From contig CAICTM010001511.1 of assembly GCA_903772945.1 (NCBI GenBank), positions 1 through 27,857 of the forward strand: 27,857 nucleotides of DNA, in the 5' to 3' direction. Both the position numbers and the translations under genes were made by a program. Positions 1 to 10,377 of this stretch are shown here, one piece after another; position 1 is the first letter of the stretch, and every line of letters starts with the position of its first letter. The notes under the pieces were generated by a model. That model made no database searches and was not told the DNA's origin. It worked only from the letters and a program-made list of their open reading frames with translations. The stretch comes from Seminavis robusta. Taxonomy: Eukaryota > Bacillariophyta > Bacillariophyceae > Naviculales > Naviculaceae.

Positions 1-198
1 GTTTGTTAAACGGGCCGTACTGGATCATTGAGCATGCCTTTAACAGATTTGTAAGTACTGTTTCATGGGGAACCAGAAGCTTCGGTGCATAATTCGCAAC
101 CTCCCTTCACGATTTGTATCGTAGGGTCGACCTTCGACTTTAATCGATAACCTACCTTGTAGATTGGTATCCTACCTTCAGGTGCGCTTCTCAGATGG

Positions 199-1404
199 GT
201 GGTGTTCATAGGTGTCCATTCCATCCCAGGTGGACCGAATTGCAACCCTTGCTTGCAGTGGGAAACAGCTATTCCTGAGGCATCTTTATGTGCAATGTTG
301 GATTTCCATAAAGGAATACTCGAAACAGGTTATCCAATAGATGTTTCTTCCAATGATACAAGCCTGGAGCTTCTGGTACTGTTCCTAACTAAGAGCCTTC
401 CAAATGTCACAGTTCAAGAATGAGAAAAGCAAGTTCTTCTTTGGGGGGTCGACTACCAGTCCACTGCCCTTCACAACTGCCAAGGACAGATGCCAGGCTT
501 GGTGCCTTTGTGTCACCGGGGATTGAAGAAACTGTTTAAGGATGCTGCTGTGGAGGCATTCCTAACCCACTGTGTGCATGTACCGTTCAAGAAAGGAAAA
601 GCCTCAAAACTGCCTAAGGGTACTGTAACACAGCCTTGGTGTAATTTCCACCATCGCAAGTTGAGAGAAATGAGACTTACCATGTGCCTGTGGCATATCT
701 TGGTAGAGTGGGTCATTGAAAACCACCCTGTCACCAAGGATGGTTGCCTTCCACATTTCCCACCCAACCACCATGTCCTCATTGAACAGTTCATTGAAGG
801 CAGGACTGTTCCAGAAACGCAATCGTATTTGCAACAATGCGGTACCTTCAACCACAAGCTCGCAGCGGTTAGAGAGTTGGTTGGTCTTTATGGGAATGAA
901 CACGCCCCCAACGGCAGAAAAGCCCTTTCTTCCAATGCGACTACAAAGATCGTCGATCACCGAGCAACTGGGCAGACGGGCGAGAACCGCTGGGATACTA
1001 GATCTTTCATGTTCGTTCGGGAGAAGGATGCGGAAAATGCCAGTGGATTGGTTAATAATGGGACTTCATCAATACTCATCTATGAACATCTTGGCAACCC
1101 GCAAGCCCGCCCTGTGGACGCCGGACTTTTGAGATCATTCTATGAGGACACTCATCTGATGCAAGTCAAGACGGTTCCTCGCCTCTACCTCGAATACTGT
1201 GGGGTACCAATGAAATGCTACTCCCCTGGCACGCCAACACTACTTTGCACTGATTTCAATTGCGGATTGTTGGAACGGAATAACCAAAGCATCCTTATGG
1301 ATGCGCTGTCAATATTGGTGATTGACAGTGCAAGAAGAGCGAATTTCAGTCAGGTTACTCATATTCAAAGAAAAAGGAGGCCAGGTCTCTCGTCACGCAG
1401 ATAA
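199..1404 (+). pseudogene. Unrecognised ORF pair split by an in-frame stop
   Basis: Two open stretches in the same frame, 199-423 and 490-1404 (304 codons from the ATG at 490), are separated by a TGA at 421-423. The frame is open between that stop and 490, so they could be one reading frame with a single nonsense codon. I recognise no domain. The longer piece has Cys- and His-rich stretches near its start (CHRG, FHHRK) and no signal peptide, membrane segment or low-complexity tract. It overlaps the next ORF at the ATGA-type junction near 1404 and lies upstream of an RNase H-type retroelement tail on the same strand, so it may be the 5' part of that element. A decayed host gene is the alternative. 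Function is unknown. Confidence 0.35.
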
Positions 1405-1937
1405 TGAAATCAGGTGTGGCCATGCTGGTGGACAAGGAAGATTACTCGGATTCAGAAGTGACAAATTTCGTGAAGGATAACCATTGGCACATCAGCGTAA
1501 AGGTGGTCCAAGGAAGGATGGACCCGGATGCAACATTCACTACGTTGCCACACACAATTTGCCATCACAGCCTTTCCAAGAACGATACAACAAGAAAGGC
1601 ATTCTTTGCGAAAGTACCTCTCCATCCCAGTGGTTTGTGGAGCCACTACTACATGGATGCACACGATACAAAGGGTACTGTTGCTTTCATATCATATGGA
1701 ATGGCAATGATTGCACCGGCTTCTGTCACTCAAGTGGTGGACCATCGCACACATGTGGAGGGAAATCCATTCCTACTATTCACCATCGTCCCCTTGGAGA
1801 GAAACAAAGTTGATACACTCGAAAAGCTGCAAGAAATGAGCGAATTTATTGATAAGAGACTTGTTCGTAACTACCCCCACCTTCGACGTACCACCGACAA
1901 GCTTCAGAGGGAAAAGACTAATGCAGAGCGAAGATAA
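1404..1937 (+). pseudogene. Unrecognised 177-codon ORF, possible middle part of the same element
   Basis: An ORF starts at an ATG on the last codon of the preceding ORF, in a different frame, and ends at 1937. Its product has an acidic start (VDKEDYSDSE) and a Lys/Arg-rich end with a short coiled-coil-like stretch (ERNKVDTLEKLQEMSEF). I see no known catalytic motif. It sits between an unrecognised ORF and the RNase H-like remnant, all on the + strand and each in a different frame. That arrangement fits one ancestral coding region broken by indels, but this is inference. The final codons run into a directly repeated sequence (1921-1943 and 2021-2043). Confidence 0.3.
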
Positions 1938-2043
1938 ACCTGGGAGAACCTGAGAAGGCTTACCAGGACCTGGCTGAATCAGGGAAGCCTGAAGAAGAAC
2001 CTGAGACCGATACAGACAAGATGCAGAGCGAAGATGAACCTGG
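1921..2043 (+). repeat. 23-bp direct repeat, 100 bp apart
   Basis: Positions 1921-1943 and 2021-2043 differ at one base (GAAGATAAACC versus GAAGATGAACC). The spacer contains further AACCTGAGA/GAAGAACCTGAG motifs, so the whole 1920-2060 stretch is a degenerate Glu/Pro-coding repeat. It marks the border between the unrecognised ORF and the RNase H-like part. Confidence 0.6.
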
Positions 2044-3489
2044 AAAGGGTGCACGAGAACCTGAGTAGGCTGAGTCATATTGTGTTCAGATGTTCTGGAC
2101 CAGTTTTTGAGCTGATTCCGACGTCCCACCGGTATCGTGCCAAGGCATATGGTGTTTTGTCACTTGCCAGCTTCCTGATGCTTCCTGAAAAGGCTTCTGC
2201 GGTATCACGACCCAACCACCATGGCCCCGTACACACACCTTTGCGCACGACAATGAATCCATTACGAACAAAGGCAAGACTTGCTTGGATTACATTGGCT
2301 GGTACCCAAACGATTCTCTGGCATCTGACTGGGATGTTCTCCAACAGATTGAGCAGATATTCAGGGATGCAGTGACGGTCCCAACCATGGAACATATCAA
2401 ATCTCACCAGGACAAGTCCCGCGCCAAATGTTGAAACGCTGCCACTGAAGGCCCAGCTCAACTGTCGGGCTTACAAGCTTGCTGGCAGTTTCATGAAGAG
2501 GCACTTGGCTGTGGATCACGCCAGGGTTCTTCGGTTCCCTGTCAACCTTGCACAGCTGCACCTGCCCAAGGGCACATGCACTTACAAATCACCCAGAACA
2601 TTGCGGAACCTGCGCAACAATCGACCACTGTTGGATCACATAATCAAGCAGAATCGGGACTGGGACGTGGATACGCCAGATTTGATTGATTGGGTGCCAC
2701 ACGGCAGGGCAGTCAACCGGCACGAGGCCCACAAGCCGACCATCGTGAAGTTTCTGTTCCAGCTTCTGTCGGTGGGAAAGCTGGTGCACAGGGGCGACCC
2801 CAATTATGATCACAAGTGCCCCATGTGTGGCTGTGACAATGAATCGGAGGATCATGTATACAGGTGCCCGCATGTTGACGTGGAACTGTGGCGGGGGACC
2901 ATGCAGCGTGCCATCAGCACAATGCTAAGTAAGGTGGGCACGGATTCAGTCCTACTGGAGATCATTCTCGATGGTCTACAGTACCACTTCAAAAACAGGT
3001 TCCTGCATCCATGGCACTACCCCGACAGGTACCGGGACCTGCCTGGTTGATGCTCAGAACTTGATCGGTTGGGACAACCTCATGCGGGGACGATTGGCCA
3101 AGCAATGGGGCAAGCACAAGAATGCATACTTGCATAGGGTCAGTTCCGAGGAGACTTCCAAAACAGGACAGCTTTGGGTCACCAACCTGGCTTTGCTCCT
3201 CATCCAGCAGTGGTGGAACCTGTGGGAAGACCGCAATGCTGCCATGCCTGGCAGACAAGGAGGAACAATGGAAGAAGAAGCACGAGCAGCTTCAATGGAG
3301 GTGGAGCTCATCTATGAGAAGGCGGATCTGATTCCAGAGTCGCTGGTCGATTTCATCTTCAAGCATCCTCTTGATGAGCAAATGGCAAAGGGCCCCGGCG
3401 ACATCAAAGCGTGGCTAGCCAATTTGCTGACCGTAGTCGACAATGCACTCAGAGAAGAGCACACACGCAACGTGTCGCAGAACAATTAA
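2034..3489 (+). pseudogene. Retroelement tail: RNase H-like domain, zinc motif and C-terminal GRLAKQW block, frameshifted
   Basis: Three frames carry consecutive parts of one protein. Near 2130 the frame of 2034-2375 reads YRAKAYGVLS, resembling the RNase H motif YRAEAYG with the acidic residue replaced by Lys. From 2249 another frame continues (DNESITNKGK, SDWDVLQQIE, then HIKSHQD near 2395). After a stop, a third frame gives LPLKAQLNCRAYKLAG and ORF 2493-3050. This ORF holds CPMCGCDNESEDHVYRC (2817-2867), a CX2C-X9-HX4C-type motif seen at the ends of retroelement ORFs. A further shift near 3045 leads to 2971-3489, with IGWDNLMRGRLAKQW and LWEDRN. This order (RNase H, zinc motif, GW block) matches reverse-transcriptase-type genes abundant in diatoms, from memory of the family. 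The reverse transcriptase core itself is not seen. At least three frameshifts or stops make it a dead copy. Confidence 0.6.
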
Positions 3490-3936
3490 ACAGGGTAACT
3501 ATGTACCGTGTGGGTCATACCGTAGAAATAGAAGGCAATCTAGTTAGATAGTTGCAAAGCACCTTCCGGAGTTTTAAAACTTCTCCTGTGGGGGGCTTGC
3601 ACTAGGCTCGTTCCTAACTAGGCACCTTCATGTGTTTGAGGTATAGGTATAAGAATTGACAGCTCAACCATTACTCACCCAGAGATAATCGTATCGAATC
3701 CTGACGCCTTTGCTGCACCGTACTTTCTTTCAAAGTCCAAGCTAACCTGTCAGGTACTGATCTGAAAGCCATTGCCTTCCAATGTCAAATCATACCAGCT
3801 CAAAAAGAAATTAATCACGTATATTAATAAATTAGACTGACATTTCTCTCACAATACTAAAATGAATTCTGCTATTGTGACGAATGAAAAGACTACAAAC
3901 GTCACTTGCTGTGGATGCCTTCAATGAAATTGGTTG
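3490..3936. other. Intergenic spacer
   Basis: No open frame of note. The right half is AT-rich (about 3800-3860, TTAATCACGTATATTAATAAATTAG). It serves as the 3' flank of both convergent units: the + strand retroelement remnant ends at 3489 and the - strand repeat gene stops at 3937. I see no clear poly(A) signal for the - strand gene. Confidence 0.5.
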
Positions 3937-6900
3937 CTAGACAACACTTGGTGCTATGCTTGGACTTTCACTGGGTGTCTCACTAGGACTATTGCTGGGA
4001 GCCTTGCTCGGACTTTCACTGGGTTTCTTGCTGGGGCTTTCACTTGGTGCTATGCTTGGACTTTCACTGGGGACCATACTTGGACTTTTGCTGGGAGCCT
4101 GCTTGGACTTCCACTTGGTGCCTTACTGGGACTTGTACTTGTGCTTGCTTGGACTTTCACTGGGGGCTGCTGGGACTTTCACTGGGTGTCTTGCTGGGAC
4201 TTTCACTGGGTTCTTGCTGGACTTCACTTGGTGCTATGCTTGGACTATCACTGGGGGCCTCACTTGGACTCTTGCTGGGAGCTTGCTTGAGCTTCCAATT
4301 GGTGCCTTGCTGGGACTTGTACTTGGTGCTATGCTTGGAGTTTGACTGGCTTCACTGGGGGCCTTGCTTGGACTTTCACTCGGGCCTTGCTGGACTTGTA
4401 CTTGGTGCTATGCTTGGACTTTCACTGGGTGCTCCACTGGGCTATTGCTGGGAGCTTGCTTGGACTTTCACTGGGTTCCTTGCTGGGCTTTCACTTTGTG
4501 CTATGCTTGGACTTTCACTGGGGGCCTCCTTGGACTTTTGCTGGGAGCTTGCTTGGACTTTCACTTGGTGCCTTGCTGGGCTTGCTTGGTGCTATGCTTG
4601 GAGTTTTTGGGGGCCTCACTGGGCCTGCTCGGACTTTCCATCGGGGCCTTGCTGGGACTTGTACTTGGTGCTATGCTTGGACTTTCCTGGGTGCCTCACT
4701 TGGACTATTGCTGGGATCCTTGCTTGGACTTTCACTGGGTTCTTTGCTGGGGCTTTCACTTGTGCTATGCTTGGACTTTCACTGGGGGCCCACTTGGACT
4801 TTTGCTGGGAGCCTTGCTTGGACTTCTCACTTGGTGTCCTTGCTGGGGCTTTCACTTTGTGCTATGCTTGGACTTTCGACTGGGGGCCTCACTTGGACGG
4901 GACTTGCTTGGACTTTCACTTGGTCCTTGCTGGGGCTTTTACTTGGTGCTATGCTTGATTTACTGGGGGCCTCACTGGGGGCCTTGCTTGGACTTTCACT
5001 CGGGGCCTTGCTGGGACTTGTACTTGGTGCTATGCTTGGACTTTCACTGGGTGCCTCACTAGGGCTATTGCTGGGAGCCTTGCTTGGACTTTCACTGGGT
5101 TCCTTGCTGGGGCTTTCACTTTGTGCTATGCTTGGACTTTCACTGGGGGCCTCACTTGGACTTTTGCTGGAGCCTGCTTGGACTTTCACTTGGTGCTTGC
5201 TGGGCTTGTACTTGGTGCTATGCTTGGAGTTTACTGGGGGCTCACTGGGGGCCTTGCTCGGACTTTCACTCGGGGCTTGCTGGGACTTGTCTTGGTGCTA
5301 TGCTTGGACTTTCACTGGGGCCTCACTTGACTTTGCTGGGACCTTGCTTGGACTTTCCTTGGTTCCTTGCTGGGGCTTTACTTGGGGCTATGCTTGGACT
5401 TTACTGGGGACCTCACTTGGACTTTTGCTGGAGCCTTGCTTGGACTCCCACTTGGTGCCTTGCTGGGCTTTTACTTGGTGCTATGCTTTGACTTTCACTG
5501 GGTTCCTTCTGGGACTATTGCTGGGATCCTTGCTGTGGACTTTCACTGGGTTCCTTGCTGGGACTTTCTTGGTGCTATGCTTGGACTTTCACTGGGACCT
5601 CACTTGGACTTTTGCTGGGAGTCTTGCTTGGACTTCACTTGGTGTCTTGCTGGGACTTTTCTTGGTGTTTGCTTGGAGTTTGACTGGGGCTCACTGGGGG
5701 CCTTGCTTGGACTTTCACTGGGCCTTGCTGGGACTTTACTTGGTGCTTATGCTTGGACTTTCACTGGGTGCCTCACTTGGACTTTTGCTGGAGCCTTGCT
5801 TGGACTTTCACTGGGTCCTTGCTGGGACTTTCACTTGGTGCTATGCTTGGACTTTGCTGGGGACCTCACTTGGACTTTTGCTGGGAGCCTTGCTTGGACT
5901 TCCACTTGGTGCCTTGCTGGGACTTGTACTTGGTGCTATGCTTGGAGTTTGACTGGGGGCTCACTGGGGCGCTTGTGGATTACTGGGCTGGGCTTGGCTT
6001 ACTTGGGCTGTTGGGCTTTCACTGGGTGCCTCCTAGGACTATTGCTGGGACCTTGCTTGGACTTTACTGGGTTCCTTGCTGGGGCTTTCACTTGGTGCTA
6101 TGCTTGGATTTGACTGGGGACCTCACTTGGACTTTTGCTGGGAGCCTTGCTTGGACTTCCACTTGGTGTCTTGCGGGGACTTGTACTTGGTGCTATGCTT
6201 GGATTTGCTGGGGCCTACTTGGGCTGCGGGACCTTCTTGGACTTTCACTCGGGGCCTTGCTGGGACTTGTACTTGGTGCTTTGCTTGGACTTTCACTGGG
6301 TGCTCACTTGGACTATTGCTGGATCCTTGCTTGGACTTTCACTTGGGCTTGCTTGGGATTCCTTGGGCTGACTTGGGACTGACTGGGCTTGGACTTTTGC
6401 TGGGAGCCTTGCTTGGACTTCCACTGGTGCCTTGCTGGGACTTTACTTGGTCTGCTGCTTGGAGTTTGACTGGGGGCTACTGGGGCCTTGCTTGGACTTT
6501 CTCGGGCTTGCTGGGACTTTACTTGGTGCTTGCTTGGACTTTCCTGGGTGCTCACTTGGTTTTGCTGGGACCTTGCTTGGATTTTCACTGGGTTCCTTGC
6601 TGGGCTTCACTTGGCTATGCTTGGACTTTGACTGGGACCTCACTTGGACTTTTGCTTGGAGCCTTGCTTGGACTTCCCCTTGGTGCCTTGCTGGGACTTG
6701 TACTTGGTGCTTGCTTGGAGTTTGACTGGGGGCCTCACTGGGGCCTTGCTGGACTTTCACTCGGGCCTTGCTGGGACTTGTACTTGGTCTATGCTTGGAC
6801 TTTCACTGGGTGCCTACTGGGCTATTGCTGGGATCCTTGCTTGGACTTTCACTGGGTTCCTTGCTGGGGCTTTCACTTGGTGCTATGCTTGGACTTTGAC

Positions 6901-9407
6901 TGGGGACCTCACTTGGACTTTTGCTGGGAGCCTGCTTGGACTTCCACTTGGGCCTTGCTGGGACTTTTACTTGGTGTATTTGCTTGGAGTTTGACTGGGG
7001 GCCTCACTGGGGCTTGCTTGGACTTTCACTGGGGCCTTGCTGGACTTGTACTTGGTGCTATGCTTGGACTTTCCTGGGTGCCTCATTGGACTTTGCTGGG
7101 ATCCTTGCTTGGACTTTCACTGGGGTTCTTGGGCTTTCATTGGTGCTATGCTTGGACTTTGACTGGGGACTCACTTGGACTTTTGCTTGGAGCCTGGCTT
7201 GGACTTCCACTTGGTGCCTTGCTGGGACTTGTACTTGGTGACTGCTTGGAGTTTACTGGGGGCCTCACTGGGGCCTTGCTTGGACTTTCACTCGGGGCCT
7301 TGCTGGGACTTTACTTGGTGCTATGCTTGGACTTTCACTGGGTGCCTCACTAGGACTATTGCTGGGAGCCTTGCTTGGACTTTCACTGGGTTCCTTGCTG
7401 GGGCTTTCACTTGGTGCTATGCTTGGACTTTGACTGGGGACCTCACTTGGACTTTTGCTGGGAGCCTTGCTTGGACTTCCACTTGGTGCCTTGCTGGGAC
7501 TTGTACTTGGTGCTATGCTTGGACTTTCACTGGGGACCTCACTTGGACTATTGCTGGGATCCTTGCTTGGACTTTCACTGGGTTCCTTGCTGGGGCTTTC
7601 ACTTGGTGCTATGCTTGGACTTTCACTGGGGACCTCACTTGGCTACTTTGCTTGGAGCTGTTGCTTGGACTTCCACTTGGTGCTTGCTGGGACTTGTACT
7701 TGGTGCTATGCTTGGAGTTTGACTGGGGGCCCACTGGCCTTGCTTGGACTTTCACTCGGGGCCTTGCTGGGACTTGTACTTGGTGCTATGCTTGGACTTT
7801 CGCTGGGTGCCTCACTTGGACTATTGCTGGGATCCTTGCTTGGACTTTCACTGGGTTCCTTGCTGGGGCTTTCACTTGGTGCTTTGCTTGGACTTTGACT
7901 GGGACCTCACTTGGACTTTTGCTGGGAGCCTTGCTTGGACTTCACTTGGTGCTTGCTGGGACTTGTCTTGGTGCTATGCTTGGAGTTTGACTGGGGGCCT
8001 CACTGGGGGCCTTGCTTGGACTTTCACTCGGGGCCTTGCTGGGACTTGTACTTGGTGCTATGCTTGGACTTTCACTGGGTGCCTCACTTGGACTATTGCT
8101 GGGATCCTGCTTGGACTTTCACTGGGTTCCTTGCTGGGGCTTTCACTTGGGGCTATGCTTGGACTTTGACTGGGGACTCACTTGGACTTTTGCTGGGAGC
8201 CTGCTTGGACTTCCACTTGGTGCCTTGCTGGGACTTTACTTGGTCTATGCTTGGAGTTTGACTGGGGCCTCACTGGGGGCCTTGCTTGGACTTTCACTCG
8301 GGGCTTGCTGGGACTTGTACTTGGTGCTATGCTTGGACTTTCGCTGGGTGCCTCACTTGGACTATTGCTGGGATCCTGCTTGGACTTTCACTGGGTCCTT
8401 GCTGGGGTTTCACTTGGTGCTATGCTTGGACTTTGACTGGGGACCTCACTTGGACTTTTGCTGGGAGCCTTGCTTGGACTTCCACTTGGTGCCTTGCTGG
8501 GACTTGTACTTGGTGCTATGCTTGGAGTTTGACTGGGGGCCTCACTGGGGGCACATGCTTGGACTTTCACTTGGTGCCTTGCTGGGACTTGTACTTGGTG
8601 CTATGCTTGGACTTTCACTGGGTGCTCACTGGCTTTGCTGGGAGCCTTGCTTGGACTTTCACTGGGTTCCTTGCTGGGGCTTTCACTTGGGCATACTTGG
8701 CATGCTTGGATGCACTGGGCCTCACTGGATCTGGGATCCTGCTTGGAACTTGGTGCTTGCTGGGACTTGTACTTGTTGATCTATTAGGTGGGACGCTAGG
8801 GATCACACTTGGCATCCTGCTTGCACTCAATTTTGGATTTGAACTGGGACTTTCACTTGGTAAACTGCTAAGTTGAGTTTGGGGAAAGCTAGGGGTCTCG
8901 CTTTGTATTCTGCCTGGCCTCAAACTTGGAGTTGAACTGGGACGTTCATTGGGTGAGTTGCTATTCTGCGTAGGGGGGGATGTTGGGTTAACGCTTGGCT
9001 GTGTACTAGAGGAAAAAGTTGGTGCATTTGTAGGAGCTTTGGTGTGCCCTTTGCTAGGCACTGTTGCTGGAGCCATGGTTGGGGCTTGATTGTGTGGTTC
9101 AAGTGTTGGAGACCTTGTGGGAGTTCCTGTTTCAAGAGTGTCACTCACTCCAATTGCTACAGCTGCATTTCCTTGCATACCACTGTTGAACCCCCCCACG
9201 AATGCTGTGGAATCATCCGATGTGGAAAATACACTTCCGATGGATAGTTGCCTGGTTTGAACAAAGAATTCAATCACAGCTGCTGATGATTCCTGGAGCC
9301 TTCTTCTTGTGAAACGCCTGGATGGGACAACAAGATCAAGGTCTTCTGCACAAGAATTCTTTGAAAGGGAATTGTAGCCAGAGGAGAATGCTGTTGCAAG
9401 CTCCGGA
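3937..9407 (-). pseudogene. 3' continuation of the mucin-like gene (second module copy, PSxx stalk, stop at 3937)
   Basis: Past the frameshift at about 9406-9410, the same coding information continues in another frame. ORF 9457-8615 resumes at DPELATAFSSGYNSL, completes the second copy of the duplicated module and passes through Pro/Ser/Thr-rich linkers (PTQNSNSPNERPSSTPS, PSESPSSNPKL). It enters the PSxx array near 8720, where indels change the frame repeatedly. At the far end the P-S frame reads PSIAPSVV and meets TAG at 3937-3939, immediately after the last unit. This suggests the intact ancestral protein was about 3,200-3,300 residues, an estimate from length. Whether the breaks are biological or assembly errors cannot be settled here. 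The alternative is that translation really ends at 9408 and everything downstream is relic. Confidence 0.6.
3940..8720 (-). repeat. PSxx-coding macrosatellite: 12-bp units in a 276-bp higher-order repeat
   Basis: About 4.8 kb of 12-bp units (+ strand appearance GGACTTTCACTG and relatives). On the - strand they read P-S-x-x with xx drawn from IA, TS, KA, ES, QS, QT, EA, EV, NS, KE and KD. The units form a higher-order repeat. The landmark GGAGTTTGACTGGGGG recurs near 6717, 6985, 7247, 7710, 7985, 8255 and 8525, about 262-275 bp between neighbouring copies. Laid out by hand, one complete copy has 23 tetrapeptides (276 bp, 92 residues). The left part (4000-6000) is more scrambled. Single-base gains and losses, mostly in G runs, break the frame every few tens to hundreds of bases. 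A Ser/Pro/Thr tract with alternating Lys and Glu fits a heavily O-glycosylated, extended cell-wall or mucin stalk. The - strand is taken as sense because the array continues the PT/PS-rich gene to its right and ends in that frame at PSIAPSVV followed by a stop. Confidence 0.85.
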
Positions 9408-10377
9408 TCAAATTGATGTGACATCACCAGCAAAGTAAACATAATAGTACCTTTCATTAGGGATAGATATGTCGTTGCAAGTGATACTTGGAACCAATGA
9501 CAGATATGCTGATGGTGTTCCAGTGGGCGTATCAGTGGGGCTAGCAGTGGGCAGACCAGAAGGAGCAGCTGACATAGTAGTGGGAATGACTATTGGTGCA
9601 AGTGATGGTCCCTCTGTTGACACTCCGGTAGGAGAACTTGTAGGACTAACACTGGGTCCTCCAGGTGAAACTGTTGGAAAGGGAGGTTGCTCTTCAGTTG
9701 GATTGAGTGTTGGTTGAAGCGATGGCTCTGTTGTTGGTTCAAATGTTGGAGACCTTGTGGGAGTTCCTGTTTCAAGAGTGGCACTCACTCCAATTGCTAC
9801 AGCTGCATTTCCTTGCATACCACTGTTGAACCCCCCCACGAATGCTGTGGAATCATCCGATGTGGAAAATACACTTCCGAAGGATAGTTGCCTGGTTTGA
9901 ACAAAGAATTCAATCACAGCTGCTGATGATTCCTGGAGCCTTCTTCTTGTGAAACGCCTGGATGGGACAACAAGATCAAGGTCTTCTGCACAAGAATTCT
10001 TTGAAAGGGAATTGTAGCCAGAGGAGAATGCTGTTGCAAGCTCCGGATCAGAAATTGATGTGACATCACCAGCAAAGTAAACATAATAGTACCTTTCATT
10101 AGGGATAGATATGTCGTTGCAAGTGATACTTGGAACCAATGACAGATATGCTGATGGTGTTCCAGTGGGCGCATCAGTGGGGCTAGCAGTGGGCAGACCA
10201 GAAGGAGTAGCTGACATAGTAGTGGGAATGACTATTGGTGCAAGTGATGGTCCCTCTGTTGACACTCCGGTAGGAGAACTTGTTGGACTAACACTGGGTC
10301 CTCCAGGTGAAACTGTTGGAAAGGGAGGTTGCTCTTCAGTTGGATTGAGTGTTGGTTGAAGCGTTGGCTCGGTTGTT
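9096..10377 (-). repeat. In-frame tandem duplication, 642-bp unit (214 aa)
   Basis: The sequence 9736-10377 repeats at 9096-9735 with offset 640-642 and only a few substitutions (for example at 9144, 9241 and 9726). Each copy encodes the YYYVYFAGDV...RRLQESSAAVIEFF...TSDDSTAFVGGFNSG module plus its PT-rich linker. The left copy (distal in the gene) lacks GA in CTCCGGATCAGAAATTG, seen as CTCCGGATCAAATTG near 9410. That 2-nt loss is the only frame-changing difference I found, and it creates the stop at 9408. Confidence 0.85.

Noticed and set aside
4342..5952. 536-codon + strand ORF and its neighbours, Leu/Gly-rich
   Set aside because: It is a frame shadow of the 12-bp repeat. The - strand PSxx frame continues a PT/PS-rich gene and ends in a proper stop, while the + strand frames have no flanking coding sequence.
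3940..8720. Regular repeats as a CRISPR array
   Set aside because: Units are contiguous with no unique spacers, they encode PSxx, and the setting is a eukaryotic genome.
8615..9457. Independent small gene starting at an ATG near 9457
   Set aside because: Its first residues are an off-frame reading of the duplicated module. From DPELATAFSS onward it is simply the frameshifted continuation of the upstream gene.
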